A stretch of 64,000 bases of DNA, taken from assembly GCA_016716605.1 (NCBI GenBank), contig JADJWA010000001.1:2463001-2527000 (forward strand), read 5' to 3'. Below are positions 1-8,216 of the stretch, one piece after another. The DNA comes from Flavobacteriales bacterium. Lineage in GTDB: Bacteria > Bacteroidota > Bacteroidia > Flavobacteriales_F > PHOS-HE28. The notes below the pieces were generated by a model, which ran no database searches, was not told the DNA's origin, and was given only the letters and a program-made list of their open reading frames with translations. Made by a program: the position numbers and the translations under genes. Positions within the stretch are counted from its first letter, which is position 1; the number at the start of each line of letters is the position of its first letter.

Positions 1-438
1 GAGGCCTACCTCCGGGCCTACGAGCGGATGCAGCAGGAGAACATGGGCGCTGTGCTTCACTTGGTGCTGGCCGGCGGCTGGATGGAGAGCATGCACCTGG
101 TGATCCGCCAGATCGAGGCCTTCGGCAGCAGCGATGCCCTCATGGCCCGGGTGGCCGAGCAGAAGGTCACGCTCGACCACCTGCTGGGCATGATGGAGGC
201 CACGCGCGACCAGCCCGACGTGGCGGCCGTGTACGCCGACCTCGCCACCGTGCGCGCCATCTATGACCAGCTCGATGTCAAGCGAACGCCCCATCAGGGC
301 ACATCGCCGAGCGGACGCATGGTGCTGGGCGATGATGTCACCATCGAGCTCACCCAGGACAAGTACCTCGAATTGTCGCAGGCCATCGACCGCTTGCGCG
401 CGGAATGGACCAGGCCCGAGGGCGCCACGAACTCCTAA
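1..438 (+). CDS. Hypothetical protein, 5' end outside window
   Basis: The frame is open from base 1, so the gene begins upstream; 145 codons are visible before a TAA stop. The visible part reads as a mostly helical, soluble protein. It has an amphipathic stretch around LHLVLAGGWMESMHLV, a heptad-like middle section, and a C-terminal segment (IELTQDKYLELSQAIDRLR) that looks like one long helix. I see no catalytic motif, membrane segment or signal peptide, but the true N-terminus is missing. It lies 12 nt upstream of a secreted-protein gene in the same direction, so the two are probably cotranscribed. The family is not recognised and no function is proposed. Confidence 0.7.
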   Translation, partial: EAYLRAYERMQQENMGAVLHLVLAGGWMESMHLVIRQIEAFGSSDALMARVAEQKVTLDHLLGMMEATRDQPDVAAVYADLATVRAIYDQLDVKRTPHQGTSPSGRMVLGDDVTIELTQDKYLELSQAIDRLRAEWTRPEGATNS

Positions 439-450
439 GCGAACGAACGC

Positions 451-966
451 ATGATCCGTCATTTCCTGTTCATGGCCGTGCTGGCCAGCGCCTGCTCCGC
501 GACCGCACAGATCACGGAATGCCCCACGTATCACCGCTTCAATTGCGAGCGGTCTGGTGATGCGCGCTTCTCCATCAACGGGCAGAGCCGCAGCGCCATG
601 GTGCGGATCGGCGAGGAGACGGAGCTCAATATCATCGTGTACAGCGGTCAGGATTACCGCATCAGCGTCTGCCACGATGAGAAGATCCTGGGCGAAGGGC
701 TGGCCATCCGGTTGGTGGAGAAGATCCGCACCTCCAAGCCCGGCGGCGCCAAGGGCGAGATGATCGAGACCGAGAAGGTGCTCTGGGACAACACCGAGCA
801 CGACATGGCGCCGAGCATCGAGTTCTCCTGCACCGCCACCAAGCGGATCGCCGTGGAGGTGAATGCGCCAGGCGCGGCAGAGCGCAAGGGCAAGAAGGCC
901 GACATCGACATGGGCTGCGTGGGCATCCTCATCGAGCACATGCCCTCGCCCGGCATCGGCTTCTGA
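451..966 (+). CDS. Secreted hypothetical protein
   Basis: The 171-residue product starts with a clear Sec signal peptide: a short basic start (MIRH), a hydrophobic core (FLFMAVLASACSA) and a probable cleavage after TAQ near residue 20. The mature part contains several Cys residues (ECPTYHRFNCERSG, SVCHDEK, FSCTATK, DMGCVG) that could form periplasmic disulfides, and alternates beta-rich and charged segments. No enzymatic motif is visible. The start is the first ATG after the previous stop and directly precedes the signal peptide. It follows the partial gene by 12 nt, which suggests one transcript. Function unknown; a periplasmic or surface role is inferred from the leader only. Confidence 0.75.
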   Translation: MIRHFLFMAVLASACSATAQITECPTYHRFNCERSGDARFSINGQSRSAMVRIGEETELNIIVYSGQDYRISVCHDEKILGEGLAIRLVEKIRTSKPGGAKGEMIETEKVLWDNTEHDMAPSIEFSCTATKRIAVEVNAPGAAERKGKKADIDMGCVGILIEHMPSPGIGF

Positions 967-984
967 TCGGATACGGCCCGCGGG

Positions 985-992
985 TAACTTGG
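985..992 (+). promoter_or_regulatory. -7 promoter box (TAACTTGG), leaderless arrangement
   Basis: Matches the Bacteroidota -7 element TAnnTTTG in its first six positions. Only 5 nt separate the box from the ATG at 998, so the transcript probably begins at or within a base or two of the start codon. Confidence 0.5.
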
Positions 993-997
993 GCGCC

Positions 998-2023
998 ATG
1001 CCGAACGCCACATCCGTGAGTGCGGGAGCCTTGGACGCGCTGCGCGAGCTGCTCTCCGCGCCGAAGCGGCTCGCCTTGGTCACGCACTACAATCCGGACG
1101 GCGATGCGATCGGGTCCTCGCTCGGGCTCATGCATCTGTTGCGCGCACGCGGGCATCAGGCGCAGGTGGTGCTGCCCAACGCGGCGCCCGCATTCCTGCG
1201 GTGGATGCCGGGCTACAACGGGTCGATCGCGGCGGATTCACAGAAAGCGCAATGCATCGCCGCCCTGCGCAGCTCCGATGCCGTAATCGCTCTCGACTTC
1301 AACCGGCGCGACCGCGTGGGCGTCCTGGAAGAGGCATTGCGACAGGCGCACCTCACCGTGCTCATCGACCATCACCAGGAACCGGAGGACTTCGCGGCCA
1401 TCGCCTTCTCGGACACCAGTGCCTGCGCCACCAGCCAGATGGTCTTCGATATCGCCGATGCCCTGGGCTGGAAAGAGCTCATCAGCCCCGAGGCGGCCAC
1501 CTGCCTCTACACGGGCATCGTCACCGATTCCGGCAGCTTCCGCTTCGGCAGCACCACGCCGCACACCATGCGCGTTGCGGCGCACCTCATGGAGCGCGGG
1601 GTGCGCATCACCGATGTGCATGAGGCGGTGAGCGACGACAACCGGCCCGAGCGCCTGCGCCTGCTGGGATTCGCGCTCACGGAGCGCATGACCGTGCTGC
1701 CGGAGCTCGCCACGGCCATCATCGCCCTCAGCCTCGACGACCTGAAGCGCTTCGGCTATCAGCAGGGCGATACCGAGGGCTTCGTGAACTACGGCCTCTC
1801 GATGCATGGCATCCGCCTCGCTGCCTTGTTCATCGAACGGCCCGATCTGGTGAAGGTGAGCCTGCGCAGCAAAGGACAGCTTCCGGTTGACGGGCTCATG
1901 CGCAACCACTTCAATGGCGGCGGCCACCGCAACGCTGCCGGCGGCCAGGCCAAGGAGCCCTTGTCCGCCGCGGTGGATCGGCTTCGCGCCTTGCTGCCTG
2001 CGCACTTCGCCCAGCATCCATGA
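998..2023 (+). CDS. DHH-family phosphoesterase (NrnA-like oligoribonuclease/pAp phosphatase)
   Basis: A 341-residue bifunctional-oligoribonuclease-type DHH phosphoesterase, expected to degrade nanoRNAs and 3'-phosphoadenosine 5'-phosphate in the cytoplasm. The N-terminal DHH domain shows THYNPDGDAIGS (residues about 29-40), an Asp in VIALDFN, and the name-giving VLIDHHQEP. The region SSDAVIA to TGIVTDSGSF supplies further metal ligands, and the C-terminal DHHA1 domain ends in FNGGGHRNAAGG. Length is normal for the family. The frame extends upstream to 863, but ATG 998 follows a -7 box by 5 nt and begins just before the first helix, so it was chosen. The stop overlaps the next start (ATGA), linking it to two FKBP-like lipoproteins. 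The window also encodes three sulfotransferases, whose by-product pAp is a substrate of this family. Confidence 0.92.
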   Translation: MPNATSVSAGALDALRELLSAPKRLALVTHYNPDGDAIGSSLGLMHLLRARGHQAQVVLPNAAPAFLRWMPGYNGSIAADSQKAQCIAALRSSDAVIALDFNRRDRVGVLEEALRQAHLTVLIDHHQEPEDFAAIAFSDTSACATSQMVFDIADALGWKELISPEAATCLYTGIVTDSGSFRFGSTTPHTMRVAAHLMERGVRITDVHEAVSDDNRPERLRLLGFALTERMTVLPELATAIIALSLDDLKRFGYQQGDTEGFVNYGLSMHGIRLAALFIERPDLVKVSLRSKGQLPVDGLMRNHFNGGGHRNAAGGQAKEPLSAAVDRLRALLPAHFAQHP

Positions 2024-2514
2024 GATACGCGCCGCTGCTGCTCATGCTGGCCTGTGAGCCGCCCGCCACCCCGCCCGCACCCGTTTCGCAGGACGATCTG
2101 TTGCGCAGCAACCGCGACGCCGTGCGGATCGAGGACCGTGACATCGGGCTCTACGTGGGCCGATGGGCCTTGCAGCCGATCACCAGCGGCACCGGTGTGC
2201 GCCACCAGTTGCTGCGCGATGCCGAAGGCGAAACGGTGAAGCCGGGGCAATGGGCGCTGGTGCGCTACCGTATGGAGCTGCTCAATGGCGACACCGCCTA
2301 TGCCAGCGATCCGTCGGGTCCGGAGGGTTTCCTTGTGGAAGAGGATGATGTGGAGAGCGGCCTGCACGAGGCCATCCAGCACCTGTCGCCCGGCGACAGC
2401 GCAATCATCATCATCCCCAGCTATCGGGCACACGGCCTCATCGGCGATCAGGACCGGGTGCCGCCTCGCAGCACCGTGGTGTACCGCATCGCGCTCGTCG
2501 GCATCCGTGAATGA
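2020..2514 (+). CDS. FKBP-type peptidyl-prolyl isomerase-like lipoprotein
   Basis: A 164-residue protein with a very short lipoprotein leader: MRYAPLLLMLAC, with lipobox LMLAC, predicting lipidation at Cys12. The rest matches an FKBP fold: KPGQWALVRYRMELLNGDTAY is the first strand pair, GLHEAIQHLSPGDSAIIIIPS the central helix and strand, and AHGLIGDQDRVPPRST the flap before the last strand. In flavobacteria such lipoproteins (GldI-like) are periplasmic folding factors, some linked to gliding or T9SS. The start overlaps the DHH gene by ATGA and the stop overlaps the next FKBP-like gene by ATGA, so all three are translationally coupled. Whether the isomerase pocket is active cannot be judged here. 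Confidence 0.85.
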   Translation: MRYAPLLLMLACEPPATPPAPVSQDDLLRSNRDAVRIEDRDIGLYVGRWALQPITSGTGVRHQLLRDAEGETVKPGQWALVRYRMELLNGDTAYASDPSGPEGFLVEEDDVESGLHEAIQHLSPGDSAIIIIPSYRAHGLIGDQDRVPPRSTVVYRIALVGIRE

Positions 2515-3383
2515 GCAGCAGAAACATCCTGCCGACCCTGCTGATCGCGCTGCTCGCAGCCTGTTCCCGTTCACCGTACGAAGGTTACAAGTCCGTGGGA
2601 CAGGAAGCACACCTGAGGTACATCATCCTGGGCGAGGGCGAGCGCGTGCCGCAGGACGATGACAGCCTGCTGATCCGCTTCCGCGCATCGGACCTGAACG
2701 GGGAGGCCGGTTCGCTATGGAGCACGGAGCGATGGTACCGGAGCGGCGATCTTCGCGAAGGAGCGCTGCGGCCCATTCTCCGCCGGTTGCACACCGGCGA
2801 CAGCATGAGCGTGATCGCGCCCGCTTCACAGTGGCCATGGCCCGCGCTCCTGCGCACGGACCTTGCACCGCCGCACGATACGATCACCGTGCGCATGGAA
2901 CTGCTCCTGCTCGACCTGCTCACGCCCGCTGCCGGCGATGAGCGAAGGGCGCGTTTCAAAGCCGATGACCCCGAAGGCTTTGAGCGCATGCTGATCGACG
3001 CTTACACGGCGCAGGACAGCGGCGCGTGGATGCGCTGGGGCACGAGCGACCTGCACTACCGGATCAGCGGTGCGCCCCTCGATACCGCGCGATGGGACTT
3101 CGGCGATCCGTTGCGCGTGCGCTGGGAGGGCTTCTGCCTGGCCGACGGCCGGGCCTTGGACGCCACTTCCCGCAATGGCGGCGATTTCGCATGGGCCTAC
3201 GGCACGCCCGATCAACTGCTGCAAGGACTGGAAGTGGCGGTGAGCCTCTTGCGCGAGGGCCAGCAGGGCGAGTTCATCTTTCCTTCGCGCATGGCCTTCG
3301 GTGATCGCGGCTTGGCCGGAGCCTTGGAGCCCGGCATGCCGGTGCGCTACGCGGTGAGCGTGGCCCGTGACTCCGCGCTATAG
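2511..3383 (+). CDS. Lipoprotein with tandem FKBP-like domains
   Basis: A 290-residue protein with a lipoprotein signal (ILPTLLIALLAACS, Cys18 predicted to be lipidated). Two degenerate FKBP-like modules can be seen. The first spans roughly residues 30-135 (AHLRYIILGEGERVPQDDDS through LRPILRRLHTGDSMSVIAP). The second runs about 170-290 (LHYRISGAP through LLQGLEVAVSLLREGQ, FIFPSRMAFGDRGL, PVRYAV). The first lacks the usual GYG-type flap, while the second keeps FGDRG. It overlaps the upstream FKBP lipoprotein by 4 nt. The likely role is a periplasmic chaperone or isomerase-derived lipoprotein; catalytic activity is uncertain, especially for domain one. Confidence 0.78.
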   Translation: MSSRNILPTLLIALLAACSRSPYEGYKSVGQEAHLRYIILGEGERVPQDDDSLLIRFRASDLNGEAGSLWSTERWYRSGDLREGALRPILRRLHTGDSMSVIAPASQWPWPALLRTDLAPPHDTITVRMELLLLDLLTPAAGDERRARFKADDPEGFERMLIDAYTAQDSGAWMRWGTSDLHYRISGAPLDTARWDFGDPLRVRWEGFCLADGRALDATSRNGGDFAWAYGTPDQLLQGLEVAVSLLREGQQGEFIFPSRMAFGDRGLAGALEPGMPVRYAVSVARDSAL

Positions 3384-3416
3384 AACATCGGTGCCTGGAA
3401 AGCGTAAGAGCGCGCC

Positions 3417-4853
3417 ATGCGCGCATCACTGACCATTCCGTTCGCCTGCTTCCTCGCCCTCACCGCCGATGCGCAGGAGCGCCATGGCTTATTCCACAGC
3501 AACTACGCTGGCGCCGATGCCGCGTGGGTCAATCCGGCGCGCTCCGCCGGCCAGTGGCCATGGCTCGAAATCCGCTTCCTCGGTGTTGATGCGCACGCAT
3601 GGAACAGCCTCGTGGCCTATAGCGGTCGCGACCGGCGGCTGGTGGGCGAATTGCGCCAAGGCATGTCCGATGGAGTGCTGGTGATGCGTTCGGCTGGCGC
3701 AGGTCAAGGGCATCGCGCGACGGTTTCCCTTGGCGTTGCAGGGCCTGGTGCTTCGTTGGCGCTGGGACGCACCACGATCGGGCTCGGGTTGCGCAGCCGT
3801 GCCCACGTGAGCGCATCGGGGCTATCGCCCGCGATGGGCAACTTCATCTTCAACGGGTTGAATTTCGAGCCGCAGCATGGGATCCGATTCTCCGATGAAG
3901 GTGTTCGCGTGGTTGGAGCGGCGTGGACGGAACTCGGCGTGAACCTGGGCCAGGTGCTGAGGGCGCAAGGCTTCGGGATCCTGAGCGCGGGGATCAATGC
4001 ACGCTATCTGCAAGCGCATGCCGGCGGCTCGCTGTCTTTCTCCGGGATCGATTATACCGTGCTCGATTCGGCGCGCGCCAGCGTGCATGCTGCCACCATG
4101 AGATATGGTTTCGCGATGCCTGCCGCAAGCGCCGGACGCGGCTTCGGCGCCGATCTGGGCGTCACCTACACGCGCACTGAGGATGAGGCCGATGGCTACA
4201 TGCCGCACCGCAGCAGCGGCGGTTGCGCGCCGTTGCGCTACAACTACCGTGTCGGTGCATCGCTCATCGATCTCGGTGCAATGAGCTTCCGCGATGCGCG
4301 GTCGGGCGAATTGGAGGCGGGCGGTCTCGACATTGCGGATTACAACGATCTTCCCATCGATGACGAAGGCGACCTCGACAGCCTCATCGCCAGCGCCACC
4401 CGATGGACGCGCAGCCCTGGGATGCGGATAGGCCTGCCAACAGCCGCCAGCGTGCAATTCGACAAGCGCATCGCCGGTGGGGCTTACTTGAGCGCCGCGG
4501 TGGTGCAGCAGCTGAGCGCGCGCGATGGCCTTCGCTTGCGCCGCGCCAACAGCATCGCCTTCAATGCACGCTACGAGACCCGGCAAATGGAAGTGGCCAT
4601 GCCGCTGGTGATCGAGGAGTACGACCTTCGCCGCCCCGCGATGGGCCTTATGCTGCGCTTCAACGGGATCGTGGTGGGCACCGATCGGATCGGCCCGCTG
4701 GTGAGCAAGCGCGACATGCACGCCGCCGATTTCTACTTCCGCGTGCGCTGGCTCATGAACCGCAGCCCGTTCTGCAAGGGGAAGCGCAATCCGAAGGCGC
4801 CCCATGCGCCGGGCAGTGGCGAGGCCTTGCCCTGCACGCAGCCCAACGGCTGA
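3417..4853 (+). CDS. DUF5723-type outer-membrane protein
   Basis: A 478-residue secreted protein with signal peptide MRASLTIPFACFLALTADAQ. The start of the mature region (HSNYAGADAAWVNPARSAG) is the recognisable opening of the Bacteroidota DUF5723 family, whose members look like outer-membrane beta-barrels (PorV/FadL-like architecture). The sequence alternates short amphipathic strands with Gly/Asn turns across its length, consistent with a barrel. It ends in a charged tail (GKRNPKAPHAPGSG), not in the terminal aromatic residue typical of many barrels. It starts 33 nt after the FKBP-like gene and meets the minus-strand methyltransferase stop with no spacer. Its substrate is unknown. Confidence 0.75.
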   Translation: MRASLTIPFACFLALTADAQERHGLFHSNYAGADAAWVNPARSAGQWPWLEIRFLGVDAHAWNSLVAYSGRDRRLVGELRQGMSDGVLVMRSAGAGQGHRATVSLGVAGPGASLALGRTTIGLGLRSRAHVSASGLSPAMGNFIFNGLNFEPQHGIRFSDEGVRVVGAAWTELGVNLGQVLRAQGFGILSAGINARYLQAHAGGSLSFSGIDYTVLDSARASVHAATMRYGFAMPAASAGRGFGADLGVTYTRTEDEADGYMPHRSSGGCAPLRYNYRVGASLIDLGAMSFRDARSGELEAGGLDIADYNDLPIDDEGDLDSLIASATRWTRSPGMRIGLPTAASVQFDKRIAGGAYLSAAVVQQLSARDGLRLRRANSIAFNARYETRQMEVAMPLVIEEYDLRRPAMGLMLRFNGIVVGTDRIGPLVSKRDMHAADFYFRVRWLMNRSPFCKGKRNPKAPHAPGSGEALPCTQPNG

Positions 4854-5582
4854 TCACCTAAGTGATCCGATGATGAAGACCGCCGGCCGCTTGCCGAGCG
4901 ACGGTCTGCTCTTGCGCCACCAAGTGATCATGCGCGTTGCCACGTTGCCTCCGGGCTGCGTGAGGTCGATCGCGACGCACAGCGCGGTGCCAGGTGCGCA
5001 GGTAGCCAATAGGTCGGCGAGGAGCGCATCGTTGCGGTAAGGCGTCTCGATGAAGAGCTGCGCGGCGCCGGTGCGTTGCGCTTCGTGCTCCAAGCGCTTG
5101 ATCGCAGCCTTGCGCTCGGTGGGCTTCACCGGCAAGTACCCGTGGAAGGTGAATTGCTGGCCATTCATGCCGGAAGCCGCAAGCGCGAGCAGGAGGGAGG
5201 AAGGTCCGATGAGCGGCACCACGGTGATCCCTGCGGCGTGCGCGGCACGCACCAGCAAAGCTCCCGGATCGGCGATGCCGGGCATGCCGGCTTCGCAGAT
5301 GATGGCCGCGTCCCTGCCTCCTTTCAAATGCCGCAATAGCTCATCCGCTTCCTGGGCCGAGCTGTCCTTGTCGAGCCGGTGCAATTCGAGGAGTGCAAGG
5401 TCGATTGACGGCACCATGCGGCGAAGCATCTGCCGCGCGGTCTTCTCGTGCTCACAGAAATAGAGCGTGATGCGCGAAGCGATGGTGATGTTCTCCGGCG
5501 GCAATTGCTCCAAGCCGCCGTGCTCTCCGAGCCAAACGGGCATCAGGTAGAGCGTGCCGTGATCAGCGCTGCTCAAGGCCAT
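4854..5582 (-). CDS. RsmI-like SAM-dependent methyltransferase (tetrapyrrole methylase fold)
   Basis: A 242-residue class III SAM methyltransferase. Visible signatures are an N-terminal LYLMPVWLG segment (the GTLYLVxTPIGN position of RsmI), the loop ICEAGMPGIADPGALLVRAA that binds SAM in this family, GITVVPLIGPSSLLLALAASG, the FTFHGYLP strand, and IETPYRNDALL. RsmI methylates the 2'-hydroxyl of C1402 in 16S rRNA. The Bacteroidota relatives form their own group, so the rRNA substrate is an inference. The start overlaps the upstream phosphatase by 20 nt; an internal start near the LYLMPVWL segment is possible. It is cotranscribed with the phosphatase. Confidence 0.82.
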   Translation of the reverse strand: MALSSADHGTLYLMPVWLGEHGGLEQLPPENITIASRITLYFCEHEKTARQMLRRMVPSIDLALLELHRLDKDSSAQEADELLRHLKGGRDAAIICEAGMPGIADPGALLVRAAHAAGITVVPLIGPSSLLLALAASGMNGQQFTFHGYLPVKPTERKAAIKRLEHEAQRTGAAQLFIETPYRNDALLADLLATCAPGTALCVAIDLTQPGGNVATRMITWWRKSRPSLGKRPAVFIIGSLR

Positions 5583-6024
5583 CGAGGAGTTGGTTGCTGG
5601 CTTCCTTCAGCATGCTGAACACATCATCGAAGCCCTCGTCTCCTCCAAAGTAGGGGTCGGGCACCTCGCGCAGCGGATGGTGCGGCGCATGATCCATGAT
5701 GAGCATCGCCTTGCTCGCGTGCTCGGGCGATGGTGCCAGCCGACGCATGTTGCGCAGGTTTTCGGCGTCCATGGCCAAGAGCAGGTCGAAGCGGTCGAAG
5801 TCGGCTTGCGTGAATTGCCGCGCGCGCAGGTCGCTGATCGCCATGCCCTCCTTGCGCATGGCGGCTTGGGCGCGGCGGTCGGGCGGCTCGCCCACGTGGT
5901 AGTCGCCAGTGCCCGCGCTATCGGTGGTTATGGCGATGCCACGCTCCTGGGCCAAGTGGCGCAGCACGCCTTCGGCCATGGGCGATCGGCAAATGTTGCC
6001 CAGGCAGACCAGCAGGATCCTCAT
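5563..6024 (-). CDS. Low-molecular-weight protein-tyrosine phosphatase
   Basis: A 153-residue LMW-PTP. The P-loop VCLGNICRSP places the nucleophile Cys7 and Arg13 (C-x5-R) right at the N-terminus, as in the family. The general-acid Asp lies in EVPDPYFGG near residue 123, and the middle contains DRFDLLLAMD. The frame extends to 6126, but ATG 6024 immediately precedes MRILLVC and is preceded by a -7 box, so the longer version was rejected. Such phosphatases often dephosphorylate BY-kinases controlling polysaccharide export. A BY-kinase is encoded at 36550 in this window, though far away, so pairing is speculative. Confidence 0.93.
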   Translation of the reverse strand: MRILLVCLGNICRSPMAEGVLRHLAQERGIAITTDSAGTGDYHVGEPPDRRAQAAMRKEGMAISDLRARQFTQADFDRFDLLLAMDAENLRNMRRLAPSPEHASKAMLIMDHAPHHPLREVPDPYFGGDEGFDDVFSMLKEASNQLLDGLEQR

Positions 6025-6029
6025 GGCGA

Positions 6030-6037
6030 CGAAGGTC
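6030..6037 (-). promoter_or_regulatory. -7 box (GACCTTCG) for the tyrosine phosphatase
   Basis: Reads GACCTTCG on the minus strand, 5 nt from the ATG at 6024. It is the mirror image of the plus-strand box at 6069, so the 57-bp divergent spacer holds two leaderless-type promoters. Confidence 0.45.
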
Positions 6038-6068
6038 GGCACCGGAAGGGAAGGCGTGGCGGCCCCGT

Positions 6069-6076
6069 TACCTTCG
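6069..6076 (+). promoter_or_regulatory. -7 box (TACCTTCG), leaderless arrangement
   Basis: TACCTTCG matches TAnnTTTG with a C for the third T. It ends 5 nt before ATG 6082 of the small membrane protein that leads into mutL. Confidence 0.5.
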
Positions 6077-6081
6077 CCGCC

Positions 6082-6402
6082 ATGCAAGCGCCCAAGCTGC
6101 CCACCGCCTTCGGGCTCTTCCGGCAACGGAAGCTGCGCGGCTTCGACTACACGCCGCGCTACTACGACCCGGTGGAGGAGGAGCGTAAGGAGCGCATCGA
6201 GCGGGCGCGAGCCGAAGGCAGGAGTGCGGCTTCAACGAGGCACGCCGAATTGCGCGAGCGCATGCGTCACAGCTGGCAGCGTGAGGGCGGCGACCGCGCC
6301 AACGTGATGCGGCTGGTGGTGATCATGGCCCTTGTCTGCGTGGTGCTCTACTACATCATCAAGGGCTTCGGGCTCGTGGATCCCAGCGCATGGCCGACCT
6401 GA
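6082..6402 (+). CDS. Small tail-anchored membrane protein upstream of mutL
   Basis: A 106-residue protein with a basic, highly charged N-terminal two-thirds and one C-terminal membrane segment (VMRLVVIMALVCVVLYYII, about residues 76-94) followed by a short tail. Two Tyr-rich and Arg-rich patches (RQRKLRGFDYTPRYYDP) sit at the start, then a long charged helix (EEERKERIERARAEG). A gene of this type commonly precedes mutL in Bacteroidota and is a conserved hypothetical. The frame is open far upstream, antisense to the phosphatase, but ATG 6082 sits 5 nt after a -7 box. It overlaps mutL by 13 nt, implying coupled translation. Function unknown. Confidence 0.75.
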   Translation: MQAPKLPTAFGLFRQRKLRGFDYTPRYYDPVEEERKERIERARAEGRSAASTRHAELRERMRHSWQREGGDRANVMRLVVIMALVCVVLYYIIKGFGLVDPSAWPT

Positions 6403-8216
6403 TCAGGCTGCTGCCCGACCATGTGGCCAACCAGATCGCCGCGGGCGAGGTGGTGCAGCGTCCTGCCAGCGTGGTGAAGGAACTGCTCGAGAACAGCCTC
6501 GATTCCGGCGCCACGCGCATCACCCTCGCCGTGAAGGATGCGGGCCGCACGCTGATCCAGGTGATTGACGACGGCAAGGGCATGAGCCTCACCGACTCGC
6601 GCCTCTGCTTCGAGCGGCACGCCACCAGCAAGATCCGTCAGGCCGACGACCTGAGCGCCATACGCACCAAGGGCTTCCGGGGCGAGGCATTGGCCAGCAT
6701 CGCGGCCATCGCGCAGGTTGAATTGCGCACGCGCGAGCACGATCAGGAACTCGGGACGAGGGTGCTGATCGAGGGCAGCCGTGTGCGCACGCAGGAGCCG
6801 ATCGCCGGCCCGGCAGGCACCAGCATCAGCGTGCGCAGCCTCTTCTTCAACACGCCTGCGCGCCGGCAATTCCTCAAGAGCGACAGCGTGGAGCAGAAGC
6901 ACGTGCTCGACGAGTTCTTCCGGATCGCGCTCGCGCATCCCGACGTGGGTTTCCGGTTGGTGAGCAATGAGCGCGAGGAGTTCAACCTGCAGCCCGGCGC
7001 TGCGGATGCGTCGTGGAGCGCGGCCATGCGCCAGCGGGTCACGGGTCTCTTCGGACGCAAGCACGACGAGCGCCTGGTGCCGGTGGAGGAGGGCACCGAC
7101 TTCGTGCGGGTGCATGGCTTCGTGGGCAAGCCCGAATTCGCGAAGCGCACGCGCGGCGAGCAGTTCTTCTTCGTGAACCGCCGCTTCATCCGCAGCAACT
7201 ACCTCGATCACGCCGTGCGTCGCGCTTACGAGGAGCTCGTTTCAGCCGACAGTTATCCCGGCTGGTTCCTCTTCATCGACATCGACCCTGCGCAGATCGA
7301 TATCAACATCCATCCCACCAAGACCGAGATCAAGTTCCGCGACGATCGCGCCGTGTACGCGATCGTGCATGCGGCGGTGCGCCGTGCCTTGGGCCGATTC
7401 AACATCACGCCCAGCCTGGATTTCGAGCCGGAGCCCGCCATGATCGCGGCCTCTGCGGCCGCAGTGCCCGCCTGGCGCCCCAGCGACCTCGGCGCGTTCA
7501 CCTCACCTCCGCGCCCAAGCCCCGAAGGCTGGCAGAAACTCTTCGATATGGGCATGGCCTCGCCGGCGGAAGAGGCCACGGTGGCCACCCTGACTGCGCG
7601 CCCGGCTCCGGATGACCTGGTGCTGCCCTCGCGCGAAGAGGATTCGATTGGCGACCGTCCGGTGTTCCAACTGCACGGGCGATACATCGTGGCACAGGTG
7701 CGCAGCGGTGTGCTGGTGGTCGATCAGCATCGTGCGCACGAGCGCATACTCTACGAGCGCAACCTGAAGCTGCTGGCGCAGGGCGCGGGCATCACGCAAA
7801 CGGAGCTCTTCCCGCGCCATGTGGAGTTGAGCGCCACCGACCTCGCGCTGATCGAAGGCGTGCTGCCCGAGCTGCGCTGCATGGGCCTCGACATCGAGCT
7901 CTTCGGCGGACGCACCGTGCAGGTGAACGGCATGCCCGCTGAGAACGCCGATGAAGACCCCGCGCGGCTCATCGAGCAATTGCTGGAGCAGCTGCGATCG
8001 GCAGGCAGCGCCCTGCGCAACGAACGGCATCCCGCGCTGGCGCGTGGCATGGCCCGCAGCATGGCCATCCGCCACGGCCGCGCATTGGGCATCGCCGAGA
8101 TGCACGGCCTCATCGATCGCCTCTTCGGTTGCGAGCAGCCCACGAGCACCCCGAGCGGCAAGCCCGTGCTCTTCACCTTCACCCTGGACGACCTTAACGA
8201 GCGCTTCGAACGCTGA
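6390..8216 (+). CDS. mutL: DNA mismatch repair protein MutL
   Basis: A 608-residue MutL, the ATP-dependent matchmaker of mismatch repair. The GHKL ATPase motifs are all present: VKELLENSLDSGAT (motif I, Glu and Asn), QVIDDGKGM (II), TKGFRGEALASIAAI (III), and GTSISVRSLFFNTPARRQFL. The middle transducer region contains QFFFVNRRFIRS and IDINIHPTKTEI. The C-terminal dimerisation domain starts near VFQLHGRYIVAQ and carries VVDQHRAHERILYE, close to the endonuclease motif DQHAxxERIxYE but with Arg at the Ala position. At the extreme C-terminus the usual CPHGRP metal motif reads TPSGKPV. Its stop overlaps the rhomboid gene start (TGATG). Confidence 0.97.
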   Translation: MADLIRLLPDHVANQIAAGEVVQRPASVVKELLENSLDSGATRITLAVKDAGRTLIQVIDDGKGMSLTDSRLCFERHATSKIRQADDLSAIRTKGFRGEALASIAAIAQVELRTREHDQELGTRVLIEGSRVRTQEPIAGPAGTSISVRSLFFNTPARRQFLKSDSVEQKHVLDEFFRIALAHPDVGFRLVSNEREEFNLQPGAADASWSAAMRQRVTGLFGRKHDERLVPVEEGTDFVRVHGFVGKPEFAKRTRGEQFFFVNRRFIRSNYLDHAVRRAYEELVSADSYPGWFLFIDIDPAQIDINIHPTKTEIKFRDDRAVYAIVHAAVRRALGRFNITPSLDFEPEPAMIAASAAAVPAWRPSDLGAFTSPPRPSPEGWQKLFDMGMASPAEEATVATLTARPAPDDLVLPSREEDSIGDRPVFQLHGRYIVAQVRSGVLVVDQHRAHERILYERNLKLLAQGAGITQTELFPRHVELSATDLALIEGVLPELRCMGLDIELFGGRTVQVNGMPAENADEDPARLIEQLLEQLRSAGSALRNERHPALARGMARSMAIRHGRALGIAEMHGLIDRLFGCEQPTSTPSGKPVLFTFTLDDLNERFER

